Source of the DNA: Streptomyces uncialis
Lineage (GTDB): Bacteria; Actinomycetota; Actinomycetes; Streptomycetales; Streptomycetaceae
Assembly: GCF_036250755.1 (NCBI RefSeq)
Contig: NZ_CP109583.1
Span: 1,178,001-1,242,000, forward strand
Direction: 5' to 3'
Length of the DNA: 64,000 nucleotides
Shown here: positions 1-8,474 of the stretch, piece by piece
Layout of the letters: each line of letters begins with the position of its first letter
How positions within the stretch are numbered: the stretch's first letter is position 1
Position numbers and translations under genes: made by a program
The notes under the pieces: model-generated
Told to the model about the DNA's origin: nothing
Database searches by the model: none
The model's input: the letters and a program-made list of their open reading frames with translations, nothing else

Positions 1-375
1 CACACAGCCCTCACACAGGGCGGGCGGCTCAACGACCTGCTCGGCGTCTCCTACGCGGACCGCCGGCCAGGGACGAAAGTGCGGTACGTCCTGTTCCACC
101 CGGGAACGGTCAGCACCGGATTCTCCGGGGAGTACACCCCGGACACCCAGGCCCGGATCGCCGACATCCGCCGAACCGCCCAACCGGTGGAGGAAGCCGT
201 GCTCCCGATCATCCGCGTGCTCGACAGCCCACCCGACACCGCACTCAGCGCCTTCGTCCGGGACACCCCCCTCCTCCCCCAAGGCCCCGCATTCTCGGTC
301 GAGCAGGCCCGCCGACTGCGTCTGCGTACCGAGGGGATACTGGCGGACCACGCCACAGCCATGAAGAGCGACTGA
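1..375 (+). CDS. SDR-family NAD(P)-dependent oxidoreductase, C-terminal part
   Basis: The reading frame is open from base 1 to a TGA at 373-375, so the gene starts before the window; the GTG at 79 is internal. The visible 124 residues end a short-chain dehydrogenase-like protein. The stretch VRYVLFHPGTVSTGFSG matches the region after the catalytic Tyr-Lys of classical SDRs, where the Pro-Gly and following residues close over the nicotinamide. The Rossmann glycine motif and the catalytic residues lie outside the window, so substrate and cofactor cannot be stated. A strong hairpin follows about 170 bases downstream. Confidence 0.75.
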   Translation, partial: HTALTQGGRLNDLLGVSYADRRPGTKVRYVLFHPGTVSTGFSGEYTPDTQARIADIRRTAQPVEEAVLPIIRVLDSPPDTALSAFVRDTPLLPQGPAFSVEQARRLRLRTEGILADHATAMKSD

Positions 376-548
376 CACGGCCCACCGTGCGGGCGGCTTG
401 AGCGGCGGTCAGCCCTGCCGGTACGCCTCCAGCAGCAGCCGTGAATGGTCAGCCGGACCTGGTGGGACAGGCACCTCCGTGTGGTGAGGCCGGCGGCATT
501 CCGCAGTACGCGCTGTGCGGCCTGAGTCGCTGACGCTTCATCAATTCC

Positions 549-586
549 CAAGAGAGCCGGGCCACTTCGCGTGGTCCGGCCTCTTG
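549..586 (+). terminator. Hairpin terminator after the SDR gene
   Basis: Arms of about 15-16 bp (549-565 and 571-586), including one G-U pair and one bulged A, close over a 5-base loop. No U-tract follows, as is usual in high-GC actinomycetes. It separates the SDR gene from the chitinase. The rest of 376-666 holds no convincing gene. Confidence 0.6.
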
Positions 587-623
587 TGTGCACCCCCTGG
601 CATGGGCTAGATCTCTTCTCGCG

Positions 624-639
624 ATTGGTACAGACCATC
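624..639 (+). promoter_or_regulatory. DasR-like operator (dre) upstream of chitinase
   Basis: The sequence ATTGGTACAGACCATC contains the dyad TGGT-AC-AGACCA. It fits the DasR-responsive element consensus known from Streptomyces chitin and N-acetylglucosamine genes (core TGGTCTAGACCA), and also resembles the repeat of older chi promoters. It lies 27 bp before the chitinase start codon, so it probably overlaps the transcription start or early leader, as expected for repression relieved by glucosamine phosphates. The site call is by consensus match only. Confidence 0.65.
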
Positions 640-666
640 TGACCCCACTCAGACAAGGCCACCAGT

Positions 667-1989
667 ATGTTCAGACGCATCTCCGCGTTCCTGGCGACGG
701 CTCTGCTCGCCTCGCTCGTCGCGGTCCCCTCGACCGCTCACGCCGATGACGACGACAGCCGCCGGCTGCCCGGCCACCGCGTGGCCTACTTCACCGGGTG
801 GAGCGTCTACAGCGGCTTCTCCGCCAAGAAGGTCCAGGACTCGGGCCAGGCGGCGAAGCTGACCGTGATCAACTACGCCTTCGGCAACATCTCCCCCGAG
901 GGCACCTGCTTCGCGGACAACCTGGCCGACCAGGCCGACGCCTGGGCCGACTACCAGCGCCCGATCGGCGCGGCCGACTCGGTGGACGGCGTCGCCGACA
1001 CCTGGGACCAGCCGCTGAAAGGCAGCTTCAACCAGCTGCGGAAGCTGAAGGCGAAGAATCCCCACCTGAAGGCCGTCATCTCGATCGGCGGCTGGGGCTG
1101 GTCCAAGTACTTCTCGGACGTGGCCGCAACCGACGCCGCGCGCAAGAAGTTCGTGGCCTCCTGCGTCGACCTCTACATCAAGGGCAACCTGCCGCAGCTG
1201 GGCTCGCTGGAGGGCGGCCCGGGCAGCGGCGCGGGCGTCTTCGACGGCATCGACCTCGACTGGGAGCACCCGGGCGGCGACGGTCTGCCGGACAACTCGG
1301 TGCGTCCCGAGGACGGCCGCAACTTCACTCTGCTGCTGGCCGAGTTCCGGCGGCAGCTGGACGCGCTGGGCGGCGGCGGGCGGGGGCGCCACCTGCTGAC
1401 GGCGGCCGTCGCCGCCAACACCGACGTGGCGGACCGGCTGGAGCTGCGGAAGGTCGCCCGCCAGGTGGACTACCTGAACCTGATGACCTACACGATGCAC
1501 GGCTCCTGGGAGCCGCAGGGCCCGACCAACCACCAGGCGAACCTCTACACCGACCCGGCCGACCCCTCCGGCGTCGACCACAGCTACAGCGCGGACCGGG
1601 TGGTGCGGCACTACCTGGCCGGCGGCCTGCCGGCCCGCAAGGCGGTGCTCGGGGTGCCGTCCTGGGGCTACGGCTGGACGGGAGTACCCGCCGGGGCGAA
1701 GAACGGCCTCTACCAGCCCGCCACCGGCATGTCCCCGCGCGGCGGCGGCCAGCTGCCCTACAAAGCCGTCAAGGACCTGCCGGGCACCGTGCACACCGAC
1801 CGCGAGCACGGCGCGGCCTGGAAGTACGACGGCACCGAGTTCTGGACGTACGACACCCCGGCCACCGCCGCCCAGAAGGCCCGCTACACCCAGCGGAACG
1901 GTCTCGGCGGCGTGATGGTCTGGTCCCTGGACGGGGATGACGCCCAGGGTTCGCTGATCACCGCGCTGGACCGCGGTCTGCGGCACTGA
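667..1989 (+). CDS. Secreted GH18 chitinase (catalytic domain only)
   Basis: A 440-residue endochitinase-type enzyme that hydrolyses beta-1,4-GlcNAc bonds outside the cell. Residues 1-26 form a Sec signal peptide (MFRRIS, hydrophobic core, STAHA cleavage site). The GH18 barrel begins with RVAYFTGWSVYSGF. The signature FDGIDLDWE at 192-200 carries the DxDxE catalytic residues D196, D198 and E200. Later barrel motifs include LMTYTMHG and the SWGYGWTG segment typical of subfamily A. No carbohydrate-binding or fibronectin III domain is present, so it is a single-domain enzyme, shorter than many Streptomyces chitinases. An AAGG ribosome-binding site lies about 9 bases before ATG. A DasR-like operator upstream predicts induction by chitin breakdown products. 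Confidence 0.93.
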   Translation: MFRRISAFLATALLASLVAVPSTAHADDDDSRRLPGHRVAYFTGWSVYSGFSAKKVQDSGQAAKLTVINYAFGNISPEGTCFADNLADQADAWADYQRPIGAADSVDGVADTWDQPLKGSFNQLRKLKAKNPHLKAVISIGGWGWSKYFSDVAATDAARKKFVASCVDLYIKGNLPQLGSLEGGPGSGAGVFDGIDLDWEHPGGDGLPDNSVRPEDGRNFTLLLAEFRRQLDALGGGGRGRHLLTAAVAANTDVADRLELRKVARQVDYLNLMTYTMHGSWEPQGPTNHQANLYTDPADPSGVDHSYSADRVVRHYLAGGLPARKAVLGVPSWGYGWTGVPAGAKNGLYQPATGMSPRGGGQLPYKAVKDLPGTVHTDREHGAAWKYDGTEFWTYDTPATAAQKARYTQRNGLGGVMVWSLDGDDAQGSLITALDRGLRH

Positions 1990-2122
1990 CCCGCGGTCGC
2001 GACCCGGTGGCGGGCGGGGCGACCCGGCCGCCACCGGACGCGGCGGCCGAATACACAGACTCCCCACGGTCGCGGCGCTGGACGGCGCGCAGCTCCATCT
2101 GCGCGCCCCATGCCTCCATGGT

Positions 2123-2153
2123 GAGGCGGTTCTCGTCACACCAGAACCGCCTC
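2123..2153. terminator. Bidirectional hairpin between convergent genes
   Basis: A perfect 11-bp inverted repeat, GAGGCGGTTCT / AGAACCGCCTC, has a 9-base loop. It lies between the chitinase (+) and the disulfide oxidoreductase (-), which converge. The remainder of 1990-2319 shows no gene. Confidence 0.7.
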
Positions 2154-2319
2154 GGAGCACACAAGCAGGGTCCGGTGACATTCCGGTACTCCGCCGCCGA
2201 CTGCCGGCGATGACGCATTTCACGCAGCGACGCGGTGCGACCGTCACGGACGCCTCGGTCGATCGGTCGCACCCCTGCCGCACCACTCTCACCATCAGGT
2301 GTGGCTTCGACGGCGGTTC

Positions 2320-3744
2320 CTAACCCCGATACGCCTCCAGCAGCCGCAGCCACACCTCGCTGATCGTCGGATACGACGGGACCGCGTGCCAGAGGCGGTC
2401 GACCGGGACCTCCGCCGCGACGGCGATCGTGGCCGAGTGGATCAGTTCGCCGACGCCGGGGCCGACGAAGGTGACGCCCAGGACGATCTCGCGGTCGAGG
2501 TCGACCACCATGCGGGCGCGGCCGCGGTAGCCGTCGACGTAGAGGGACGCTCCCGCCACCGCCGCGATGTCGTGGTCGACGGCGCGTACGCGGTGGCCGG
2601 CGGCCTCCGCTTCGGCGAGGCTCAGGCCGACGGCCGCGGCCTCCGGGTCGGTGAAGACGACCTGGGGCACCGCCGCGTGGTCGGCGGTCGCCGCGTGGGC
2701 GCCCCAGCGGTCCGTCTCCAGGAGCGGTACGCCCTGGGCGCGGGCGGTGATCGCCGCCGCCGCGATCCGGGCCTGGTACTTGCCCTGGTGGGTGAGGAGC
2801 GCGCGGTGGTTGACGTCCCCGACGGCGTACAGCCAGGGGTGGCCCTCGACCCGCAGACTGTCGTCCACGGACAGCCAGCCACCGGGTTCCAGCCCGACCG
2901 TGCCGAGCCCGATGTCCTCGGTGCGCGGTGCCCGTCCGGTGGCGACGAGGATCTCGTCCGCCTCGATCCGTTCGCCGTTGTCGAGTTCGACCGTCACGGT
3001 CGGACCGTCGCGGCGCACCGAGGCGACCGAGGTGCCCGTACGGACATCGGCGCCCGCCGCACGCAGCGAGTCCGCGACCAGTTCGCCGACGAAGGGCTCC
3101 ATCCGGGGCAGCAGCCCGTCGCCGCGGACCAGCAGGGTGACCTGGGAGCCGAGGCCCTGCCAGGCGGTCGCCATCTCGACGCCGACGACACCCCCGCCGA
3201 CGACCACGAGCCGTCCGGGGGCGTGATCGGCGCTGGTCGCCTCGCGGCTCGTCCAGGGCCGGGCGTCGGCGAGCCCGGGCAGCGGAGGGACGATCGCGCG
3301 GCTGCCGGTGCACACCGCGACCGCGTGCCGCGCGGTGAGCGTACGGGTGACCCCGTCGGGGTCCGTCACCGTGACCCGGCGGGGTCCGTCGAGGCGGCCC
3401 TGGCCGCGGTAGAGGTCGGCGCCCGTCGAATCCACCCAGGCGACCTGGCCGTCGTCCTTCCAGTGGGACGTCATGTCGTCGCGGTGCGCCAGGACCGCGG
3501 CGGTGTCCAGCGGCCCGCCCACGGCGCCGTTCAGGCCCGGGGTGCGGCGGGCGTCCGCACGGGCGATCACCGGCCGCAGCAGTGCCTTGCTGGGCATGCA
3601 CGCCCAGTACGAGCACTCGCCGCCGACCAGTTCGCTCTCCACCACCGCCGTGCTCAGCCCCGCCGCACGGGTCCGGTCGGCGACGTTCTCCCCCACCGGG
3701 CCCGCGCCCAGCACCACCACGTCGTACTCGGTCGTTTCCGTCAT
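2320..3744 (-). CDS. FAD-dependent pyridine nucleotide-disulfide oxidoreductase
   Basis: A 474-residue flavoprotein of the dihydrolipoamide dehydrogenase/mercuric reductase class. The N-terminal FAD-binding motif is VVVLGAGPVGENVA (9-22). The redox-active disulfide is in GGECSYWACMPSK, with C44 and C49 in the CX4C spacing of class I enzymes. A second Rossmann motif, VVVGGGVVGVEMA, binds NAD(P)H, and a CTGSRAIVPPLPG stretch follows the first domain. At the C-terminus the usual His-Pro catalytic motif is present in altered form (HAVPSYPTISE). No 2-oxoacid dehydrogenase or mercury genes are nearby, so the disulfide substrate is unknown. It is divergent from a thioredoxin gene, which suggests but does not prove a thiol-redox role. 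Confidence 0.85.
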   Translation of the reverse strand: MTETTEYDVVVLGAGPVGENVADRTRAAGLSTAVVESELVGGECSYWACMPSKALLRPVIARADARRTPGLNGAVGGPLDTAAVLAHRDDMTSHWKDDGQVAWVDSTGADLYRGQGRLDGPRRVTVTDPDGVTRTLTARHAVAVCTGSRAIVPPLPGLADARPWTSREATSADHAPGRLVVVGGGVVGVEMATAWQGLGSQVTLLVRGDGLLPRMEPFVGELVADSLRAAGADVRTGTSVASVRRDGPTVTVELDNGERIEADEILVATGRAPRTEDIGLGTVGLEPGGWLSVDDSLRVEGHPWLYAVGDVNHRALLTHQGKYQARIAAAAITARAQGVPLLETDRWGAHAATADHAAVPQVVFTDPEAAAVGLSLAEAEAAGHRVRAVDHDIAAVAGASLYVDGYRGRARMVVDLDREIVLGVTFVGPGVGELIHSATIAVAAEVPVDRLWHAVPSYPTISEVWLRLLEAYRG

Positions 3745-3963
3745 GGGGCCAGTCTGGCCTCAGGTGTGGTCCGAAGCCACACGGGTACGCGGCCGATGGG
3801 CCGCCCCGGGGACACCGGCCGCCCGGTCACCGCGAGGGACCGGGTGACCGCCCGGAGCGACCATGACATCGGAATACGCCGGGGGCCGTCACCGTTGTGC
3901 CGAGCGGTGCCTACGGCCCCGTACCGTCACCCCGGCCCCCGTACCAGGAAGAAGGCAGTGGAC

Positions 3964-4359
3964 ATGACCAGCACCATGGAATTGACCAAGGAGAACTTCG
4001 ACCAGACCGTCTCCGAGAACTCGTTCGTGGTGATCGATTTCTGGGCGGAGTGGTGCGGGCCCTGCCGTCAGTTCGCACCGGTCTACGAGAAGACCGCCGA
4101 GGCCAACCCGGACCTGGTGTTCGCCAAGGTCGACACGGAGGCGCAGCCGGAGCTGGCGCAGGCCTTCGAGATCCAGTCGATCCCCACGCTGATGATCGTG
4201 CGTGACCAGGTCGCGGTGTTCGCACAGCCCGGCGCGCTGCCGGAGGCGGTGTTCACGGACGTGCTCCGTCAGGCGCGGGAGCTGGACATGGACGAGGTCC
4301 GCAAGTCCATCGCGGAGGAGAAGCAGGGCGAGAAGCAGGGCGGGGAGCAGTCGGTCTGA
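3964..4359 (+). CDS. Thioredoxin
   Basis: A 131-residue cytoplasmic thioredoxin that reduces protein disulfides. The active site is FWAEWCGPCRQ with C31 and C34, and the cis-proline is in SIPTLMIVRD. The thioredoxin fold ends near residue 110. A charged tail rich in Glu, Gln and Lys (EEKQGEKQGGEQSV) follows and is not part of the core. ATG at 3964 is preceded by GAAGG 8 bases upstream; a GTG two codons earlier is a possible alternative. An open frame running far upstream from 2299 is antisense to the oxidoreductase and is not coding. Thioredoxin reductase is not in the window. Confidence 0.92.
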   Translation: MTSTMELTKENFDQTVSENSFVVIDFWAEWCGPCRQFAPVYEKTAEANPDLVFAKVDTEAQPELAQAFEIQSIPTLMIVRDQVAVFAQPGALPEAVFTDVLRQARELDMDEVRKSIAEEKQGEKQGGEQSV

Positions 4360-4372
4360 TCCACGCGCGTCC

Positions 4373-4401
4373 ACGGCCGGTGTCCGACGGACACCGGCCG
4401 T
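4373..4401. terminator. Bidirectional hairpin after thioredoxin
   Basis: A perfect 13-bp inverted repeat, ACGGCCGGTGTCC / GGACACCGGCCGT, has a 3-base loop. It lies 14 bases after the thioredoxin stop, between convergent thioredoxin and aldehyde dehydrogenase genes. Confidence 0.75.
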
Positions 4402-4590
4402 ACGCATGCCCTGTCCGGGACCGGGGAGGCGGAGCGGTGCCCGGGCGGCGGATCAGGGGCGGCACCCGGTTCCGCCCGGACGGGTGACACCTGGCCGTGC
4501 CCCGCTCCGGAGCGGGCGGCGCCCGTCCGGGGCGCGCCCTCGATCGCACATGATCACCAACCGGTCAGATCACACATGCTCACCCCCCGG

Positions 4591-6027
4591 TCAGAACGGG
4601 TACCCCGGTACCGCACCGCGGACCGTCGTCCAGCGCAGCTCGGTGAAGGCGTCCGCGTTGGCGTCGCCGCCGAACCTGGCCCCGTTCCCCGACGCGCCGG
4701 TCCCGCCGAAGGGCGCCACCGCCTCGTCGCCGATCGTCTGGTCGTTGATGTGGGCGACCCCGCTCGGGACCCGTTCGGCGAACGCGAGACCCCGTGCGGT
4801 GTCCCGGGTGACCACGCCGAGGGACAGCCCGTACTCGCTCGCGGACGCGAGCGCCGCGGCCTCCTCCCAGCTGCCGAAGGCCCGGACCGGCGCCACCGGA
4901 CCGAAGACCTCGGCGGCGTACGCGGGGGTGCCGTCGTCCACGCCCGCGAGCACCGTGGGGCGGTAGAACAGGTCCTCGTACGTGCCGCCCGCCACGAGTT
5001 TCGCCCCGGCCGCGGTACTGGCCGTGACGAGTTCGTGGACCTTGTCGCGCTGACGCCGGTCGATGAGCGGGCCGAGATGGACCGGCGCGCGGAAGGGGTC
5101 CCCCACCGTCAGCGACTCGGCCTTGGCCGCGAGCCGTTCCACATACTCCCCGTACAGGGAGGTGTGCACGAGGTGACGGCCGGTCGTCATGCATATCTGG
5201 CCCTGGTGGAAGAACGAGCCCCAGGCCGCCGCGGAGATCACGGCGTCCAGGTCGGCGTCCTCCAGGACCACCAGCGCGGAGTTCCCGCCCAGTTCGAGGT
5301 GGGCCCGCTTGAGCAGCCGTCCGGCGCTCTCCCCGACCTCGCGGCCGGCGGCGGTGGACCCGGTGAACGAGATGACGGGGGTGCGGGGATCGGCGACCAG
5401 CGCGCGGCCGGTGTCCGGGCCGCCGGGCAGGACGTGCAGCAGGTCGTCGGGGAGTCCGGCGGCGGCGAGGACTGCGGCGAGCGCGAGTCCGCCGCAGACG
5501 GCAGTGCGCGCGTCGGGCTTGAGGACGACGGCGTTGCCCAGGGCGAGGGCGGGCGCGACGGAGCGGATGGACAGGATCAGCGGCGCGTTGAACGGCGCGA
5601 CGACCCCGACCACGCCGACGGGCACCCGGCGGCTGTACGAGAGCCGGTCGCTCCCGGTGGCGAGGACCTGGCCGGTGGGTCGGGAGGCCAGGGCGGCGGC
5701 CTCGTAGCACTCCTGCGCGGCGACGCGCAGCTCGAAGTCGGCCATGCCCGGTACGGCGCCGGCCTCCCGGACGAGCCAGTCCCGCAGCTCGTCGGTGTGG
5801 GCGGCGAACAGATCGCCCGCGCGGCGCAGGACGGCGGCCCGCCGGGTGTGGGGCGCCGCGGCCCAGCCGGGCTGTGCGGCGAGGGCCCGTGCCGTGGCGC
5901 CGGGCACGTCCCCGGGTGCGGCGAGCCGGAGTGTGGCCAGTGGGGCGCCGGTGGCCGGTTCGACGACCTGGTGGTCCGGACCGGTCAGGCGCGGGGACCG
6001 GGAGGCGAGCGGGTCGAGCGGGGTCAT
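4591..6027 (-). CDS. Aldehyde dehydrogenase (benzaldehyde/vanillin dehydrogenase-like)
   Basis: A 478-residue NAD(P)-dependent aldehyde dehydrogenase oxidising an aldehyde to the acid. Visible catalytic elements are N147 in APFNAPL, the general base E245 in LELGGNS and the nucleophile C279 in GQICMTTG. The cofactor loop is FTGSTAAGREVG. GQICMTTG and the shape of the substrate region resemble aromatic aldehyde dehydrogenases, but the substrate is inferred. The frame opens further upstream; the ATG at 6027 was chosen because family similarity starts there (MTPLDPLASR) and GGAAG lies about 10 bases before it. A LacI-type regulator lies upstream on the same strand but is separated by a strong hairpin, so the two are probably separate transcripts. 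Confidence 0.88.
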   Translation of the reverse strand: MTPLDPLASRSPRLTGPDHQVVEPATGAPLATLRLAAPGDVPGATARALAAQPGWAAAPHTRRAAVLRRAGDLFAAHTDELRDWLVREAGAVPGMADFELRVAAQECYEAAALASRPTGQVLATGSDRLSYSRRVPVGVVGVVAPFNAPLILSIRSVAPALALGNAVVLKPDARTAVCGGLALAAVLAAAGLPDDLLHVLPGGPDTGRALVADPRTPVISFTGSTAAGREVGESAGRLLKRAHLELGGNSALVVLEDADLDAVISAAAWGSFFHQGQICMTTGRHLVHTSLYGEYVERLAAKAESLTVGDPFRAPVHLGPLIDRRQRDKVHELVTASTAAGAKLVAGGTYEDLFYRPTVLAGVDDGTPAYAAEVFGPVAPVRAFGSWEEAAALASASEYGLSLGVVTRDTARGLAFAERVPSGVAHINDQTIGDEAVAPFGGTGASGNGARFGGDANADAFTELRWTTVRGAVPGYPF

Positions 6028-6098
6028 GTGTGTGTCGCTTCCGTCTCTTCGGTTCGGGGTGGACGCCCCGTCCCGGGTGGCGGGGCGGGGCGCGGGGG

Positions 6099-6127
6099 CG
6101 GCCGGACGGCGTTCGGCCGTCCGGCCG
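6099..6127 (-). terminator. Hairpin terminator after the LacI-family gene
   Basis: A perfect 12-bp inverted repeat, CGGCCGGACGGC / GCCGTCCGGCCG, has a 5-base loop. It lies about 55 bases past the LacI-family stop codon and before the aldehyde dehydrogenase start. Confidence 0.65.
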
Positions 6128-6180
6128 CCTCCGGTCACCGCGTCAGGACGGGGTGGCCACCGGGTGGAACGGGGGCGGGG

Positions 6181-7356
6181 TCATCCGCTCTCGCGCTCCA
6201 CCAGTTCCGCGCCGAGCAACTGCCGCGCGGGCGGTTCGGCGCTGGGGTCGCTGACCATCCGGTCGACCAGCTCGGCCAGTTCCTGGCCCGAGGGCAGTTC
6301 GACGCGCACCGTGCTGAGCCGGGGCCGCAGCAGCCGTCCCAGCATCAGATCGTCGGCACCCACCATCCCGGTGCCGTCGGGGACGGCGATGCCCTCGTCC
6401 TGGAGGGCCCGCATCAGCAGCATCGCGTACTCGTCGTTGTACGCGAAGACGCCGTCCAGTCCGAGGGAGCGCCAGCGTGCGGCGAGCCGCGCCGCCGCGC
6501 CCTCGTCGTAGGGGAGCGCCACCTCCACCACCTGGGCAGCGGTTCCCTCCGCACTCTCACGGACACCGTCGGCACGTGGCCGTGAGAAGGCTTCGAGGCC
6601 GGGCTCCTGGGGGATGATCACACCGATCCGGCGGCGGCCCCGGGCCAGCAGATGGGCGCCCGCGGCGCGGCCCACCGAGCGCTGGTCCATCAGCAGCGCG
6701 TGCGCGCCGTCGACCTGGTAGGGGCCGAAGGTGATGACGGCTCGCGCGCCGGAGCGTTTGAGCAGGGCGACGCCCTGCGGGCCCAGATCGTGGGCGCCGG
6801 GGGCGAGGACGGCGACGGGCCGCAGTTCGGCCCAGGCGCGGGCCGCCTCCTCACCGGTCAGTCCGACCCGGCCGTACTGGACGACCGTGTAGTCCAACCG
6901 GCTGAGGGACCACTGGAGTTCACTGAGGAAGCGGTTGTAGAGCGGTCCGACGGAGACCGCCGGGGTGGGCATGAGGACCATCCGGCTGTGCCCGGCGCGC
7001 AGACTGCGGGCCGCGGCGTGCGGGACGTAGCCGAGTTCCTTGGCGGCTTCATGGACGCGCCGCCGGGTGGGTTCGCTGATCCGCACGGCGTTGGTGTTGT
7101 TGAGGACATAGGAGACGGTGGCCCGGGAGACGCCCGCGAGGCGTGCCACATCGGCGCTGGTGGGCACTGCGCGGGTCAGGGGCCGTGGAGACGAACGGGA
7201 CTGCGGGACGACCTGGTCGGATGAGGACCTGGTGACATTGACGGACCTCGTCGGAGGGGAGTCCTGGCGGGAGGCAAGCGCACGCCGTGGAACGGGCTCC
7301 CGTGCGGCGGACTGTTCGGGTACACGCACTAAGGGCTGCTCGGGTATCTGCACCAT
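6181..7356 (-). CDS. LacI-family transcriptional regulator
   Basis: A 391-residue DNA-binding repressor of the LacI/GalR family. The helix-turn-helix is in SADVARLAGVSRATVSYVLN, followed by the hinge-helix region (HEAAKELGYVPHAAARSLR) and a periplasmic-binding-protein-like effector domain ending in the GADD-LSTVRVELPSG region. The HTH begins only about 68 residues in, so there is a long low-complexity N-terminal extension. Candidate starts are ATG 7368, ATG 7356 and GTG 7167; the last would give a standard 328-residue LacI protein. I used 7356 because GGAG and GGAAGG lie upstream. The effector sugar is unknown; the nearest target candidate is the downstream aldehyde dehydrogenase. Confidence 0.85.
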   Translation of the reverse strand: MVQIPEQPLVRVPEQSAAREPVPRRALASRQDSPPTRSVNVTRSSSDQVVPQSRSSPRPLTRAVPTSADVARLAGVSRATVSYVLNNTNAVRISEPTRRRVHEAAKELGYVPHAAARSLRAGHSRMVLMPTPAVSVGPLYNRFLSELQWSLSRLDYTVVQYGRVGLTGEEAARAWAELRPVAVLAPGAHDLGPQGVALLKRSGARAVITFGPYQVDGAHALLMDQRSVGRAAGAHLLARGRRRIGVIIPQEPGLEAFSRPRADGVRESAEGTAAQVVEVALPYDEGAAARLAARWRSLGLDGVFAYNDEYAMLLMRALQDEGIAVPDGTGMVGADDLMLGRLLRPRLSTVRVELPSGQELAELVDRMVSDPSAEPPARQLLGAELVERESG

Positions 7357-7368
7357 GACGCTCCGCAT

Positions 7369-7700
7369 CCTTCCATGGGTCCGAGCGATGATTTCGGCCT
7401 ACCCGGAACCAGCCAACTGCCCCTGCCCCCAAGGCATTCGGTGCATGACACACGCTCCGGTCCGCTCGCCGGGCGAGGGACACCGTCCCGCGCACGAGGA
7501 CCCCAGCTCACATGCGCGAGGACGCCCGTCGTGCGCACGAGGGCACCGTTCCCGTGTGCGAGGACCCGGCCCGCGCGAGGAGCGCCGTACGCCGCACACC
7601 ACCGCACCGCCACCCGGCCGGTGCCCCCGAAGCGGCACGCCCGCCCATGAGCCCGGCGCCCGGCGGACCCCGGGCGCCGCCAAGCCCTACCGTGGCCCTC
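7369..7700. other. Divergent intergenic region with imperfect short repeats
   Basis: This region lies between the LacI-family gene (-) and the MazF-like gene (+). No antitoxin-like ORF with a good start is visible. From about 7491 to 7582 the motif GTGCGCGAGGAC recurs in five degenerate copies (near 7491, 7512, 7531, 7554 and 7573), about 20 bp apart. Any promoters for both flanking genes would lie here. Confidence 0.45.
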
Positions 7701-8150
7701 ATGACCGCTCATCACGAGGACCCCGCGGCCCCGGGCCGCTCCGGCCCGCACGCCACCGCCGACGCCGCGCCCGACTCCGTGCGCCGGGTCCGTACCGAGT
7801 ACGCGCCCGACCACGACGGCGACCCGGACCCCGGGGAGATTGTGTGGACCTGGGTGCCGTACGAGGAGAACGACGGACGGGGCAAGGACCGTCCGGTGCT
7901 GGTCGTCGCCCGGGAGGCGGGCGGCACCCTGCTGGCCGTACCGCTGTCGAGCAGACGTCATGACCGGGACCGGGAGTGGGTGCCGATCGGCAGCGGGCCG
8001 TGGGACCGGGAGGGCCGGGACTCCTGGGCGGGTCTCGACCGGGTGCTGAGGGTCCACGAGGACGGGATGCGCCGTGAGGCGTGCGCGCTGGACCCGACAC
8101 TTTTCGGCCAGGTGGCCGCACGGCTGCGGGAGCGCTACGGCTGGTCCTGA
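7701..8150 (+). CDS. PemK/MazF-like toxin-family protein, no antitoxin seen
   Basis: A 149-residue protein whose core PGEIVWTWVPYEEND-GRGKDRPVLVV matches the first strands of the PemK/MazF fold (PGDVvwv-P-G-E-kxRPvlVv). Later features are LLAVPLSSRRHDRDREW and a C-terminal helix with DPTLFGQVAARLRERYGW. Family members are usually mRNA interferases paired with an upstream antitoxin. None is visible upstream or downstream, and the first 40 residues are a polar extension not found in classical MazF. In Streptomyces such solitary genes are common and may have no toxin role. ATG 7701 was chosen because upstream sequence in frame is low-complexity. Confidence 0.75.
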   Translation: MTAHHEDPAAPGRSGPHATADAAPDSVRRVRTEYAPDHDGDPDPGEIVWTWVPYEENDGRGKDRPVLVVAREAGGTLLAVPLSSRRHDRDREWVPIGSGPWDREGRDSWAGLDRVLRVHEDGMRREACALDPTLFGQVAARLRERYGWS

Positions 8151-8474
8151 GCGGCCCGCGGCGCCCGCCGGTGCCCTGACCGGGGCCCGATGGCGTCGGC
8201 GCGGGAGTTCCTCCCCGCGGCGGCGCCCGCGGTCGCGCGCTCCCGCGCGCTCACCCATGCTGGTGCTCGGTTCCCGCACCGGGGTCGCGCCCCGGCCGCA
8301 GGTTCATGGTGGACGGTCCGTGCACATATGTCCCGGGCACCATTGCCGCGGCCGAGGTGCGCTCTTGTGCGGGCGGCCTTGAGCGTCTTGGGTGGGACGA
8401 GTACCGCCGAACCGGGCCATCCCCGGCCCGGTCGGCCCATGGTTCTCCACCCGAGGATCTGGAGGGTCCCCAGC
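8151..8474 (+). other. Intergenic region upstream of the egt operon
   Basis: No gene is visible. The promoter of egtABCD should lie here, but I cannot identify clear -35 and -10 elements. The ribosome-binding site GGAGGG at 8461-8466 marks its downstream end. Confidence 0.5.

Noticed and set aside
2299..3963. Apparent 550-codon N-terminal extension fused to thioredoxin
   Set aside because: It is antisense to a well-supported oxidoreductase gene and its translation is Arg/Asp/Gly-rich without domain features; the thioredoxin has its own start and ribosome-binding site.
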